Below, in pieces: positions 12,030 to 25,019 of a stretch of DNA of 64,000 nt (positions within the stretch are counted from its first letter, which is position 1; each line of letters begins with the position of its first letter). The notes under the pieces were generated by a model. It saw nothing but the letters and a program-made list of their open reading frames with translations. It searched no databases and had not been told where the DNA came from. Both the position numbers and the translations under genes were made by a program. Origin of the DNA: Paragordius varius (taxonomy: Eukaryota; Nematomorpha); assembly GCA_964247055.1 (NCBI GenBank), contig OZ176056.1, forward strand, positions 3,348,001 through 3,412,000, in the 5' to 3' direction.

Positions 12030-13016
12030 TCTCGTGCTGCTACGCAGCCTGAGAAAATCCTTCGGACTTATGGGAGGGGGGGCAATTATTACGAAACATT
12101 ATTTAATAGCTATGATCTCATAGGCAAAACGGTGCATTCATACTAATATATTGTTTACTTAGGCGAAAAATAGATTCAAAAAATTATTTTTGTGGACTTT
12201 GTTTTGAAAAAATGGCATTTTACGGGGGAGCGGGTAAAAAGAGGGCCTAAGTTAAGAAAGCGAGACGACTGTGTTCGGCGAAATCGAAAATAACTAAACA
12301 AAAATCATATTTGAATTTGAATGTCCAACACCTTCTCCGGAAAATTGTCTCAAAGACACGATTTTTGTGGACTTGTTTTCGAAAAAACCCATTTTTCACA
12401 CGCTGTGAGCCCGAACTGGGGGCCTATATCAAAAAAGGGCGAAGCTATTGTCGGGGCATTCATTAATGATTATATTTTTTCGATATTTGGATTTGAATGG
12501 GTCTACCGGTTTTCCGGTACCAGATCACAAAGCCACATGACGGGTCAGTTTTTCGCGGGTAGCTCCTTACTCATCAGCTATCATCAAAGAAACGCCTGAC
12601 TAAAATTTTTGCCTTCAGGGAATACGTAGAATCCTTATTGAATTTTTAGGGTCTCATACCTTTGGAATAGATTCAAAAAAAATTTTTTGTGGACTTTGTT
12701 TTTTGAAAAAATGGCATTTTACAGGAGGAGCGGGTAAAAAGAGGGCCTAATTAAAAGGGCGAGACGACTATGTTTGGCGCAATCGAAAATAACTAAACGA
12801 AAATCATAGAAATTGAATGGTCCAACACGTTCTCTGGCCTCAAAGACACGATTTTTGTGTTTTGTCTTCAAAAAAACCCATTTTTCACACGGGGTGGGCC
12901 CGAACTGGGGGCCTATATCAAAAAAGGGCGAAGCTATTGTCGGGGCATTCATTAATGATTATATTTTTTCGATTGGATTTGAATGGGTCTACCGGTTTTC
13001 CGGTATCAGATCAAAA
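12030..13016 (+). repeat. Direct duplication of a GC-richer unit (12171-12537 and 12666-13016)
   Basis: Two copies of a segment of about 350 bp lie in tandem, offset by about 495 bp. They are nearly identical over their second halves (for example CCCGAACTGGGGGCCTATAT, then CGGGGCATTCATTAATGATT). The block is far richer in G and C than its surroundings. It is preceded by CTGCTACGCAGCCTGAG at about 12042. Small open frames cross both copies, but I see no known domain. The unit could be the remains of a mobile element or a short tandem array. Confidence 0.7.
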
Positions 13017-13637
13017 GGCCAGCATTTTCCATTTTTATAAATATATAGATGAAGCTAAATTTTATTAGTAACAATTGTGAAAACCGGGTGGCTTATAGTT
13101 TATGTAATTTTATTTAACCTTCTTATTAAAATATTTAAACACATTTTATATAATTATCTATATATCATTTAATGAAATATACATATATAAATCGGTAAAG
13201 AGGTTTTTTATTTATGATTTTTTTCGCATTCGATCGATAAGAAGATCTTGCAGTATCTAATGTTAAAAAAAACCAGATGTGCTTTCACATATAGCAACCT
13301 AGAATTTGATTATTTTTTTAATTTTTTTATAGGAAAATAGTTTGGTTGCAAACTTTTTACGTTATGTGAAATTACATATTAGAATTGAAAAAAATGTTGG
13401 TTTATAAAAACAGAATCTTATAAAAACGAAGTTTATGTATTACAGAAAAATGTGTTATCCTTTCTATTCTAGCTCGATTTTAAAACAAACTTTCTCTTTT
13501 CTTCTTATTTTTTTAAAATCAGCAACAACATTTAATATCTGTATTGTTTTATAAAACTATAAATCAGAGTAAACAATTGTTTAGCCCCGGTTTTTTTCTT
13601 AAGCTAATATCTTTTTTCATATTCTACAGTTGATTTT
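13017..13637. other. Upstream region of the IGFBP7-like gene
   Basis: This AT-rich stretch has no gene. A TATAAA-like run (TATAAAACTATAAATCAGAG) begins about 90 bases before the start codon and could be the core promoter, but in such AT-rich DNA this is weak evidence. Confidence 0.3.
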
Positions 13638-16600
13638 ATGCTAAATATTAAAATGATTTTACTCCCGTTACTTTTGGTAACGGTATTTAACGGTGCTGGC
13701 GGTCAATTCAATTATCCTAGTCATTCGGAATATGGAATGCATGAACCTTATCCACATGTCCCCCAAAATTTACCTAGAGGAGGTGCTTCCCGTCAACCCG
13801 TATACATATATTTTTTATTCGCACTTTTTTTTCTTTAGCGATTTTTAAGAGGCTTAATTAAATTGTTTTTTTGGTTAATAATTAATTGGTTTGTACAAAG
13901 ATATTACTGTGTAGGTTAAAATTAAAAAAAGTTGTGATAGATAATAGAGTCGTTTTGAAATAAAATAATTATACTGCTAATATATATTATCCCTCGTACT
14001 ATACTACTTTGAAAAATCCTTTACATTTAAGGTTTTTTTATTATTAAAAATCAATCGTAGGGAAAAGTTTTAAACACTTCATTGTACTAGATCCCTGGAT
14101 AGGTGTCATAGGCATCTTTGAAAAGTATTTATAGTGATTTTATCAAGGGTCCTAAGCAAAAAAAGTTGAGAGTTAATATTTATATATCTGTAGGACGTTT
14201 TACAAATAAGATTTTACTTAAATTCATAACCAAAATAGCGTTCTTATTAATCTTTTCAGTAAAGTATATAAAAAACAGGTATATCCTCTATCTACATTAC
14301 CAACATTTTTAGATAACAATATTAGTATAACAATTTTATAAATTGATGTTTTAAAATTTCCAAAACTTTTTGAAATATTTTCTTTGCTCTAAAAAAATAA
14401 AAAATCGTTGACACACAGTAGGCAACTGTAAAAATTCAAACTATGATTTGGTGTAATTTTCATAACTATGCAATAGTTTGTTATATATATAAAAATGTAA
14501 TTTATTAGAGTGGATTATTTGATGGGCCAACGGATGAGGATCAATGCGGACATTGCTTTTTCGATCGCTGTCCGCGACCCGAAAAATGCGAAGCTGGTAT
14601 TACTCGGGATATGTGTGGATGTTGTTTCGTTTGCGCTCAAAAACAAGGTAAAAAAAAATTATATATAAAAAGTAAAAAAAATTCAAATTGACGTAATGGG
14701 TTAAAAATAACAAAAATACTTATTAGACGCAATAATTGATGGTCAGTGGAACCGAAAGCGAAAAATATTTAATTTTAGTATTATTGGTGTCCAAATGTTT
14801 AAAAATCATTAATTTTATGATCTAAAATTTAATATTACCAATAAATGTCCGAAACGGCGGATTTTTTAAAATATTATAGTGTAACAATGTTGTGTTATTA
14901 TCCTATTTTTTAAGGTGAAAAATAATAATATTACTCTGTGACAATCTCGATATTTCATAAAATTTAACCATATTTTAATTAGTGTAGGGTTGTTTTATAT
15001 GTCATAGCGATTCGAAATTATCTTAAAGTATTAAAGGTATCAAGCCGAATTTAAAAATATGCTTTCTTTAGCTTTTCAGGTGGAAATTTTTTTTAATTCA
15101 ATGTAAAATTGTAAAATCTTTTCAAACTTTTTTGTTTCCATTTTTTATGTTATTCTTTTAAATCGCTAATAACAGGCAAATGAATGTATATATGGTTAGT
15201 AAATGTTAATAATTAACTTTAAAAGGCTCCATCTAGCAAAAACCTGATATATTTGGGTTTAATAGGCTGTTTGTTTCGATCGTGAGCTATCCCAATTTTA
15301 GACTCTAGAAGTTACAAAACTGTAAAAATATGCTTTTTTATCAAATATAATTTAATAACTTTTTAAAACTCTAGTTTAGAAATTAAGCTCTGCGATATCA
15401 AAACTACCCAAAAGATGAACTAGGATAAAAGTGAAAATATAAAAGCGTTAAAAAAACCTAAATATTTCTTTTTATCACCCAATATTTTTATATCATTATC
15501 AATTATTATTAATTAAATGTATATGGAGAAAAACATAAATCTAGAATTCCGTTTAAATTTGGTACCGTTCAGTTTTCGGAGATAAATATTATATAAAAAA
15601 ATTAATTATATTTGATTTAAACCTCTCATTTGCTTCGCGCAAAGGTTAAACGACACACAAATATACAATTATTTTGGAAAATCAAAAATCTATTTCGCTT
15701 TTTAAAATTTCGTTTTATAATTATCTATCATTAATTCTTAATCTATCGAAAAATATGATATACTCTAAAATTTTAGATATAGTTAAATTTTTAATTAATT
15801 TTACGAAAATTATCCATTTTATATTTTTGTTCGTTTGTTGTTTTAAACAGGCCAATTATGCGACGGGCCATCTGTAGCCGCTGGTCACATGCCCGCAAAA
15901 CACGGGACTTGTGGGGAGGATTTAGAGTGTCGCCTTCGTGAAGACGTAGTCACTGATGATAATAACCCTTTGTACAGGCAAGGTAACTTTATAACATTTT
16001 TTTATTTTCTATATTTTTAACAAAAATATGAAATATTTATTGGCAAAATTTATAAAAAGCGATTACCCAAGTAGTATTTGAAGAAATGTAATTCAAGTTT
16101 GATTGTAAATCAAATATTTTTTACATAATTTTTAGATAAAACTTTTTATTAGCAGAAATTTAACAAAATTTGTCATCCTTTATATAATTAAAAATTGATG
16201 TATATTTCGGAAAAAAAAAGTTTTAAAAAGTATGGTTATTTTAAAATATTATTCTTTAGTTTTTAAATTTTGTCTGCATAATTTCAATTTTTACTGAATA
16301 TATCTTTCAATATTTATATTATAAACTATAATAAAATCTTTTATAAATCTTTATGAAAAAGGACGGGCCATTCTCGGTGAGCCACAATACTTGTGTTATT
16401 GTAAGCACACTCAAACCCTGTGCGGAAGTAATGGGAAAACGTATGATAATTTATGCAAACTTATGGAGGATGCCTATAGAGATCATGAAAAAATTAAGGT
16501 TGAATCTCGCGGACCTTGTCAAAGCTGTAAACTATTAACTTATTTAAAATTAAGTCTAAAGAGCAATTTTAGTTAAAGAATGGAATTAAAATAGGTTTTT

Positions 16601-18076
16601 GGGAAACTAGAGCATAGGAAACATTGTAAAAACCGTTTTTTACTGAAACGGTATGAAAATGTGTTTTTGGAACCGTAATCGTGGATTAAAATTTTTAGTA
16701 AAATCAATAAGATCTTATCATCGTCAATAACCTTTGACGCAATTTTTATCCGTATAATTGATGGCTTTCACTTTTTTGATTTAAAATATAAAATTATTAA
16801 TATCAATTGATTCTTCTGGCTGCCTATGTTTTTTGGTCAATTTGTCTTTTATACGACACATTTAAATATTTTTAAATTGAAAATTGATAAAATGAAACCA
16901 TTTCTCAAACAAACAATGGAACCGGTAACCCAAACTTTACGTTTCGACAAATTGGAACCAGAACTGAAATCAATTTTTTAGAAAATATTTTTCTCAGCCT
17001 AAAAAATATTATAAGAGACTGGAATAATGATAAACCTCCTGATCCCAGATTTTATTATCAGATAACATAATCATTCGGTAATTAATTTTTTTTCCATTTT
17101 ATATTTACTATTTCCAATAATCAATTGTTTTTACAATTTATGTTTAAATGTAAGCAGAGCTTAAGATTTTAAAATTTATTAGCACCATGGATACATACTG
17201 GCCCCGAGAATGTTTATAATGAAACTGGTTCACAAGTTGCCCTTATTTGTGAAGTTAAAGGCTACCCAATACCTATCGTTGAATGGTTTTTCCATGGTTC
17301 AAATGGGAAAAAGGTGGCTTTACCAAGTATGAAACAATATCTATATAGTTGATTGATTTACCTTTATGTCTATATTTGCAAAAACTATGTTAGAGATTTG
17401 GAAATTTATATATGTTTTACAAATGATCTGTCTAATCACTTTTATAGGGTCTAACAAAATTGTAATTGATCAATAATAGGTAAATGTTAGGTTTGCCAAA
17501 GATAGAAATTAATTATTTTTTAATTCATAAAAATCTCAATTTGACTTATATAATCTGAGAAGTTTGGGAAAAACATAACATTTCAATATGAAAATTACTT
17601 TTTGTCATTAATACAACATTATTAGTAGGTAATGTTTGTACCCAATCCATAATATGTCTTTTTATTAGTTGACTTCCTATTTAATCTTATTTCATCTTAA
17701 ATTAGACCGTAAAAACTATAAAGTATTTTATACAACATTTTTATGCAACAATTTTAATATTATCTTTAAAATATGTTAAGATGATGACAATCATGTGGCT
17801 GTTTTAGCCCGTGGAGGTCCTGAAAAGTATGAAGTTACTTCATGGCTTCAAATTCAAGGTTTGTTAGACGCTGATGATGGAGAATATACTTGTGTCGGAA
17901 CGAACAAATATGGTGAAGTTAACTCTACCGCTCGTTTGCAAGTCTTTCAAAGAGGTTTTTATTTAAAAAATCATATGTAAAGTTGTTTTTTAAAAGATTT
18001 TATTTATAAATATCTAATCATTTTTTATTTTCTTATAATAGGTGATCCAAGGTATAAAAGATATGCCGAACTATGA
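13638..18076 (+). CDS. IGFBP7: IGFBP7-like secreted protein (IGFBP, Kazal and Ig domains), 316 aa
   Basis: Exons are 13638-13799, 14509-14647, 15851-15982, 16362-16526, 17183-17326, 17781-17954 and 18042-18076; all junctions keep frame. Residues 1-23 form a signal peptide (MILLPLLLVTVFNGAGG core). Exons 2-3 encode the insulin-like growth factor binding N-terminal domain, with eight cysteines and the family MCGCCFVC motif. Exon 4 is a Kazal domain (TLCGSNGKTYDNLCKL). Exons 5-6 form one Ig domain, with the ALICEV cysteine and DADDGEYTCVG. The protein ends AEL, as vertebrate IGFBP7 does. The domain order matches IGFBP7/IGFBP-rP1, an extracellular binding and modulator protein. KAZALD1 has the same domains, but the RGGPEKYEVTSW stretch fits IGFBP7 better. 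The introns are 87-1,203 nt, unlike those of the mini-intron genes. Confidence 0.92.
15225..15440 (+). repeat. R4 repeat, copy in an IGFBP7-like intron
   Basis: This segment, with a CTAGAAGTTACAAAACTGTA stretch, resembles 50795-51030 (CTAGAAGTCTCTAAACTGTA) in base order over about 200 bp. No ends or frames could be defined. Confidence 0.35.
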
Positions 18077-19010
18077 AATTAAGAATATCCGGACGCATTA
18101 TTACATAACCTTTTCAAAAAAATCACTTTAAAAGTTTAGAAATAATACAAATTAATTATTATGATTTTACATCAATTTTCATTTGATTAGCACCCTGCCA
18201 ATTTTAAATTTGTACCCTTTAAGTATTTGTGTTGCATTTATAATACTTTCAATATCCCTGGTTGTCTTTTTCTACTTTAGTATAATTTTTAATTTAAAAT
18301 TTTCTGCCATACAACACTTATAATCTTGTCAATTATTAACAGTTATTAATTTCAAAGTTTTTATATTATTTAGATTCTATTATATTTATGCAACAAATAA
18401 ATGTTTTTCTGATATTATTGGAAGTCAAAATTCATTAGGTGTGCGGCAAAATAAACAAATAATTACACATATCATTGGATGGCTAAACTCAGAATAATAT
18501 ATAATGTCATTGCAGAAAAATTCAAAGTTAACTTTTTTCTATTATTTTAACGGCTTTTATCATTTCGCTATACATAATCCTGAGCCTTTTAGTTATCGAA
18601 CACAAACTTTAAATATTGCGCACAGTGCAAAATTATGACAATAAAACAAAAATAAAATTATTCTAATTGCTAAATTTATTTGATTAGCCAACTATGCAAG
18701 ATATAGTAATAATAAATATATCAATTCACATAAACTAGGACTATCTATAATGTTAATAGCTATATATATACAAGAAATGATAAATACAGTATGATTATGA
18801 ATACTTGGCTAGTTCATGCCTGATAACACACATATACAGTAACGAACAAATAATTGACTAAAATTGCATGTAAGCTATACGGCAATATTTAAAGAAAAAG
18901 TGTAAATGAATGTATGATTACTCATATTGTATCATGAAAAGCTTATAAATGAAAACTCTACATAGCACAAAAAATTTAAGGTATAATAAAAAGAAGCGCG
19001 TCAAAAAGTT
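18077..19010. other. Intergenic, tail-to-tail
   Basis: This lies between the 3' ends of the IGFBP7-like gene (+) and the small secreted-protein gene (-). I see no gene or clear repeat. An AATAAA at about 18395 could serve the IGFBP7-like transcript. Confidence 0.4.
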
Positions 19011-19015
19011 TTATT
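19010..19015 (-). terminator. Polyadenylation signal AATAAA
   Basis: TTTATT on the plus strand reads AATAAA on the minus strand, about 28 bases beyond the stop codon of the small secreted-protein gene. The spacing is plausible for a short 3' UTR. Confidence 0.5.
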
Positions 19016-19042
19016 AATCATGAATTTTTTGTTTGGCTACAC

Positions 19043-19861
19043 TTAATATTTGGGCACATAAGGTACTGGTGTAGTGATTTCTTCTCTTCGAGTCGTCCTA
19101 GCTGGTGTTACTCTTGTAGTTCTTCTAGTTCTTCGTCGGGTCGTTCTAGGTCGCATTGTAGGCCTAACGCTCCGAACTGTAATTCCACCATTCCCATTTC
19201 CATTGTCATCGACAACTAAAACTTGTACCAAAGTTGTCACATCAATCGACACCTGATTAAGGATTGTAACAATTTGCGACAATTTACTAACCACTTGGAC
19301 ATTAATGTAGGATATAACTGTAACGTCACACGAGGGGACAACCACATCTACACTGCGTGTCGTGATACCATCACTCCCCCCATCTACAAGCAAAAAAATG
19401 GTCCAAAATATAAAAAAAATAGTTTAAGGAAAGTTAATTCAAACTAAAGGGATTCATGGGCATTTGATACTTATTTGTTTGTCAGATACCTATTAATCAT
19501 ATTGAAATTACAAACAAATACTTTTTAAAATCATTTTGATTTCCAACCATTTTATTCATTGAAAATTCAAAATAAATGGAACTTGAGAAACACCAGTTAA
19601 AAGTTTAAAAAATATGCTTTTCTAAAAAAAACCTTAAAAAATATTAACCTTGTTAAGTTTATTTAAATCGTTGGATTTTGCCCAAGATAAATTAAAAAAA
19701 TTTAGTCGAAAATAAAAAACGATAAAAAAGTAAATTTACATACCTCCATTATCATTGTCTCCGCCATTGCTTGTTACGTCATATCTGGCATGAATTCCAG
19801 TCGAAATACTTAAAGCAAATGTCACTAGAACCAAACTCAAAATAGATGAAAGAAAACGCAT
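19043..19861 (-). CDS. Small secreted Thr/Arg-rich protein, 152 aa
   Basis: Two exons, 19861-19744 and 19383-19043, join in frame through a GTATGT donor. The N-terminus (MRFLSSILSLVLVTFALSIS) is a typical signal peptide. It is followed by a Gly/Asn/Asp linker and then a central Val/Ile-rich stretch of about 50 residues with a single cysteine. The C-terminal tail is basic and Thr/Arg-rich (RPRTTRRRTRRTTR) and ends PVPYVPKY. Two similar short blocks (GITTRSVDVV and GITVRSVRPT) suggest an internal duplication. I recognise no family. Secretion is a reasonable inference; matrix, mucus or antimicrobial roles would be guesses. A TATA box and an AATAAA flank the gene, supporting a compact, real transcription unit. 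Confidence 0.75.
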
Positions 19862-19970
19862 ATTTGATATGTTTTTGGCGAGCGAGATTATTAATTTGAG
19901 AAATGTTAGGTTAATATGATACTTATCAAGCGTGCAAAATGAATTTATAATGTTAGAGACAAAAGTTCGC

Positions 19971-19978
19971 TATTTATA
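19971..19978 (-). promoter_or_regulatory. TATA box for the small secreted-protein gene
   Basis: The minus strand reads CGTATAAATAGCG about 110 bases before the start codon. This is a good TATA match with G/C flanks that stand out from the AT background, which suggests a focused promoter. Confidence 0.5.
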
Positions 19979-20305
19979 CGTTCTTCGAAACCGTATTAAG
20001 GTTTTAAATTGAGCCAATTAACGTGTTTTATTTAACATTTTGCCCGCGGTGGATTAACCACTTTATACATTACTTAATAGGCTAGTTAAATTTTCACATG
20101 AAAATTTGAAATTTATTTAAAATGGTTTCATCATTGTTCACGAGTTTGAATCTAATATTTAGAAACCTAATTTGTTTTTAAATGTTTTGTGTGTATTATT
20201 TACTGATTTAGGCCGGCCCCTTAAGGCATTCCAATCAATGATGAAATCTTGTCAATAATCTTTTTTTGGATATATAAGTCATTAAAAAATTATGTTGTTT
20301 TAGTA

Positions 20306-20564
20306 CAGGGGTGTCCAACACTCGACCCTCCAGACAAGTGCGGCCCGCATAAAATTTTAAATGAATATAAAAAATATGATGACGAATTCTTAGCAAAATT
20401 ATTCTTTTTTTGAAAAAATTTGAATAAGTCTGTAAAAGTTGCAACGAACTGGAATTTATGTTTGATATTTACATTCTTATGTTTGCAATATAATAAACTA
20501 TTTATTAATAGCCATATATATATCCAAATGCGGCCCGCGAGGCCATTTGTCTTATACACCCATG
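20306..20564 (+). mobile_element. hAT-like MITE
   Basis: The left end CAGGGGTGTCC and the right end CACCCATG form a short imperfect terminal inverted repeat, with GCGGCCCGC further in on both sides. The flanking eight bases, TTTTAGTA and TTTTAAAA, match at six positions, as expected for an old 8-bp hAT target duplication. There is no transposase frame. The long open frames crossing it on both strands are not genes. Confidence 0.6.
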
Positions 20565-21369
20565 TTTTAAAAAGGGAATTTTACCAAACGCAAGGAGTTT
20601 TGGACCCACAATGTTTATTAAACTATTAAATCATGAAGAAATCAGAATTAAACCCAGTTACAAGTTTAGGCATCATAAAAAAATTAATTAGAGCTCTAAA
20701 ATTTATCGGGATTTAAAATTCATCGAAAAGATTGTTGCAAAAAATTGTTGACCTGCTCAGTTTTAAAAAAAAATTCGATTTGAGTTTTAATTACTTAAAA
20801 ATGTGATTATCCACAAGCTGATTTTTCTTATAGTAAATTAATCGGTGATTGGTTTAATACAAGGTTAAATTATTTGCATTGTTTTATTTAAATATCTCAA
20901 ATTTTTCAGACAATTAAAAGTTGATAAAAGCTGTAAAATCTGGGTTAGTTATTAGAACCTTAGCTGCATTCCAGTATAAATCATTAAATATTTTTAATGA
21001 ATAAATTTATAGTGTTAATTAATTTATCATTGTTTAGAAAAATACTAATCCAAAATAAAACCTATGATGTTTGTAAAACCCTGTTGTTTCCTTTGGTTTA
21101 TTTAACCTTAACAATTAAGACTCTGAAAAACAATCAATTTTTGGTAATTTAATTTAAGGAAAATGGAATGGATGGCTTTATTATCAAAAATATATTATTC
21201 AGTATGCAGTAGACAAGCTAGTTAAGTAAAAAACGTCATTAGATTGTTATAAAAATTAAAATCACATAAAAATCTAATAGAATTATTCTTGCATTTATCT
21301 ATCATTTATTGATTTAATCAATTGGATTATATTTTAAGCCGCCGTAATCTTTTTATTCATGCCGCACAT
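20565..21369. other. Intergenic, nothing recognised
   Basis: This lies between the hAT-like MITE and the 3' end of the DHHC gene. It is AT-rich, and I see no open frame with similarity and no repeat ends. Confidence 0.4.
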
Positions 21370-23826
21370 TCATATGCTATGTTTTGAAGGTTCTACCATT
21401 TGCCGAAAATTGCTTGATAAAAGGTAGGATGATTTGAGGTTTTCCCACTATAAACGATATATATTATTACCATAAGTTAGTTAATGATATTCAGAAAAAT
21501 TTAAAAAATGCAAATAATTATTAAATAGAGTAAATACTTTTGTCCCAACAAAGAGCAAGCAAAATATCCAGAGGGACAAACCTTGCACGACAGATAATAT
21601 AAATGCCGAAATAATTAATGTGTTTATCAGTTTCGGTGCCATAAATTTGCGTAATTTTTCTGAAAAACAGAAAAAAATTATTTGTATAAAGATAACTATA
21701 AGTTAATAAATATTGTGATATAAGGATATTCTCTTGACTCTAAATCAAGAGATTTATGTAGCGTCTTCGGAAACAAGTTCAACCAAAATCTGCAGTAAAT
21801 TAGCAAGAACAAAATTTTGCCAAATAGCCTAATTTTTTGTATAAAGTCAAAAAAATTTTAATGTTGAAAATCAACAAGGTGTATTGCAAAAACAAGGATA
21901 AAAAAATTTACAATCATTTGGGATTTAAATTAGAGAAAATCTGATTTTACGATTCTTTTGGGTTGTTTTAATCAACATAAGTCCCTTGGGATTTGTGCAA
22001 TCAAATAGCCAATCATATAGTATTGAACTTAAACCATTCATAAATTTTGGAGAAGTGGTTTAAAGATGTCATTTTCTGGGAGAATTTTTAAATCGGATTT
22101 AATGAAATTTATGTTATTATTTTAATATTCGAATTATAATTTTTCACAACGCTAATGACGAGTCTTTTGTACTTAACCAAGACTAAAATAATTTTGTCCA
22201 AATATAAATAAAATGACAAGAAATTCTGGTAATTTAAAATTGTTACCAGACTGGTTATAAACGCCATGACCGTGACTCTACCAAAATATTAACCAATCAA
22301 AATCAAAAAATCTTTATTAAGCGATTAAACAATTATTTGGTGTTAAACTTAAATGGGAGTATAAATAATGAATTATAATTACATCTGATAATATATTATG
22401 TATTATTTGAAATCTAACGTATTTAGTGAATATAAGCGTTAAATACTGTAAACATTGACTTTTTACCGGTTTCGATAAGTTAAATTTCCACCCGTTATAT
22501 ATTCCTGAGCATAGACTTTCAATATCATACGCTTTATTTATCAACTAAAATAGGTACAGATAAAAGGGATAAAAATGTTTGGATTAACAATGTTCACTAA
22601 AATTTTTTTAATTAATAAGTTTTAAAGGGTTTCGATTTGATAAAAGTTGATTTATTAAAACATATCAAGTTTTAAAGAATTTGCTTAATGCACATTTTAT
22701 TTAATGCAAAAAAGGTAAGTCTGTACGTGAAGTTAATCTGTTAAAATGGTATAGATCTATTTATCTAACGGTTTTTCCCTTTAATATATTATTTAGGGTA
22801 GGGTAATAAATATGGATAGTACCCCACGTTTTAACGTATATATTAATAAACATTTATAAAAACTGCATTTTAACAAAAAAAATTTACGGTCAAACTTAAA
22901 GTTCAGTAGCCATGCCAACAAAATATATAAATAATTTTGTTACCATAATAATTGCAAATAAAACTCATTTTTACCCAGGTTGTATGTGAATGCATCTTTT
23001 GAAAGGAACAAAGAGTATAACACAGCTAAATAAGTGGAACTCATAGCGGTTACAATCAAGAAACAGATAAATGACCTAAAATTGGTAAATAAATTAAAAA
23101 CTATCTAATATTTAAGTAACAAATTAATTAAATTTAGAAACTAAAATTTAGTAAAATTAATGTTATGTCAAAAAAATTATCAAAAAATTATATCTTTACC
23201 AAATGTTATGTTTGAAAGAGACGCATGTATTGATCCAAGCACAATGGTGATCATAAGCCTCAACGCATTTATTACAGTATTTGCAGTGTTTAGTTCCCCA
23301 TTCTCTATAAAATAAGGAAAAAGTTTTTATAAAATTAAATTTTATCATTACATTGACTAAAATTTAATTATAGTTGATAATATTATATTGATAATTTATG
23401 AATACTATTTTTATTGATCATATTTGTAAATTTAACCTGTAGTCTGGAATTGAAAGATATTTATAAAGAAAAATATATACACTTTAAAAAATTTAAAACT
23501 AAAGGGTTAGCAACTATTTAGAAAAATTTTTAAACTATTTTTGAATTCAACATAACAATTTACTTTATAGTTATTTATTATTCTTTACCACCAAAATTAA
23601 ATTTATAAAAATTATAAAAATAAATTTTTTTATAAATGCGCATAAACAACACTTGAACTTGGCACAGGTGACAAACGCCATTCTCAATCACATGATAATA
23701 TTTGAGGGAATCAAAAATAGGTACTACTCTTTTTCGATTAAGTTTTGCGACTTCTAAAGGTGACACATCTTTAACACTTGTTGCCACATAAGACAGCGCA
23801 AATAGAATAAAAAATAAATCACCAAT
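21370..23826 (-). CDS. ZDHHC1: DHHC palmitoyltransferase, ZDHHC1/11-like (5' end not found)
   Basis: Exons found are 23826-23651, 23304-23200, 23075-22975, 21659-21538 and probably 21447-21370 (stop). All keep frame. The cysteine-rich domain crosses the first junction ([18 protein letters not shown]) and includes the active DHHC motif ([12 protein letters not shown]; codons at 23241-23252). The preceding [20 protein letters not shown] matches the ZDHHC1/11 pattern PIF...HVIE..C.LC. Hydrophobic segments flank the domain ([20 protein letters not shown], then [20 protein letters not shown]), as in a four-pass S-acyltransferase of ER/Golgi membranes. The usual second-position Lys-Trp of DHHCKW is Ala-Trp here. 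The N-terminal exon with the first membrane span should lie upstream of 23.83 kb, perhaps near 23.95 kb, but I could not place its junctions. Confidence 0.85.
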
Positions 23827-23999
23827 CTATATAAAAACATGATAATTATTCTTATAAATCTCATATAAAATTTTGATTATGAGGACTAATGAGTAAGCAA
23901 ATATGGAAAAACATTAGGACAAAATATTTAAATAATTGAAAGCCAATTCTGAAATATTTATTTTATCAATATCTTCAAAATGCAAAAATGAAATTATTA

Positions 24000-25015
24000 G
24001 AAAAATTTTTTAAAAAAAGAAATATTTTATTAAAGGTACCTTTTCCAACCTTAACCTATAAAATCTAGCTAATTCCAATTTCAAATTACAATGTGAGTAA
24101 GATATTGCAGAGTTATTAATTATTGCCAAATAGCATATACATAAAAGGGCAGTATTATTAACATACAATTATTTTTTTCACTTTTTATTATTAGTCAATA
24201 ATAATTCTTGTTGCATATATGGTAATAATTAATAACTTTCTAGCATTATATACTTACGCATACTGTATATAATGTGTATATTAATTTACAATTACATCTC
24301 TCTATTTCGCAACCCCAAAAGAAGGTGGTTTTATTTTAAACTTTACGTTTGCTTTTTTTGAAAAAAATTGCCATTATTTTTCACTTTTGTCTGTATAATG
24401 TGAATTTTTATTGTAAATTAAATCCAAAATGTTAATAAAAATTATATTTGAGAATTATGATAAAGTAAACCACAAATATAACAATCTGTTGCTTAATTCG
24501 CCAATCATATGGATGAAAGAAAAGATTAAATATCAGAACTTCCAAGATAAAGAGAATAAGAACGAGGCATTGAAAAATGCTAGGAGGCCAACTAAATCCA
24601 TTTATTTTCCGATACTTAGGAGGTTTTGAAACACAACATATCTAACATTTAGGGTTAAATTTAGAAAACATGAAAAATTAAAATATATATCTTATTCATA
24701 AATTGCTTATCAACCCAACCATTTAATTTTTTTTATAAAATAAATAAATATTGATCCATAAGTTTATAATCGATTATGTGGAAAGATGTGAGTAAAATTT
24801 TAACCATAATGTATCTAACCCAAAAGGTAATAATAAATTTATAATATAACTTGAAATATGGCCCCCCAAATGCATTCCAAGGATTTCATCATAAAGATAA
24901 AAGTATAAAGAAATCAAGGCATGTTTAAATTCAATTTCAAAAAATGTATAACTGGAAAGAAAATATCATTATATATACATATGGATATGCGTAGAATATT
25001 TCAATTCTATATTAA
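24000..25015. other. Intergenic with a 66-codon open frame (24429-24629)
   Basis: This is AT-rich. One plus-strand frame (24429-24629) ends NARRPTKSIYFPILRRF and is somewhat richer in G and C than its surroundings. I find no domain, signal or partner exon, so it is not called as a gene. Confidence 0.3.
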
Positions 25016-25019
25016 TTAA

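Noticed and set aside
12321-13068. Frames of 75-92 codons in the duplicated block.
   Set aside because: They share a peptide because the DNA is duplicated. There is no start context, splice support or known domain, so they are noted only as part of the repeat.
20235-20629. Overlapping frames of 69-89 codons around 20.3-20.6 kb.
   Set aside because: They cross the hAT-like MITE and have no recognisable protein features.
22317-22544. 75-codon minus-strand frame inside the DHHC gene region.
   Set aside because: It lies in the long intron between two exons that join in frame and has no membrane or cysteine features of the family.
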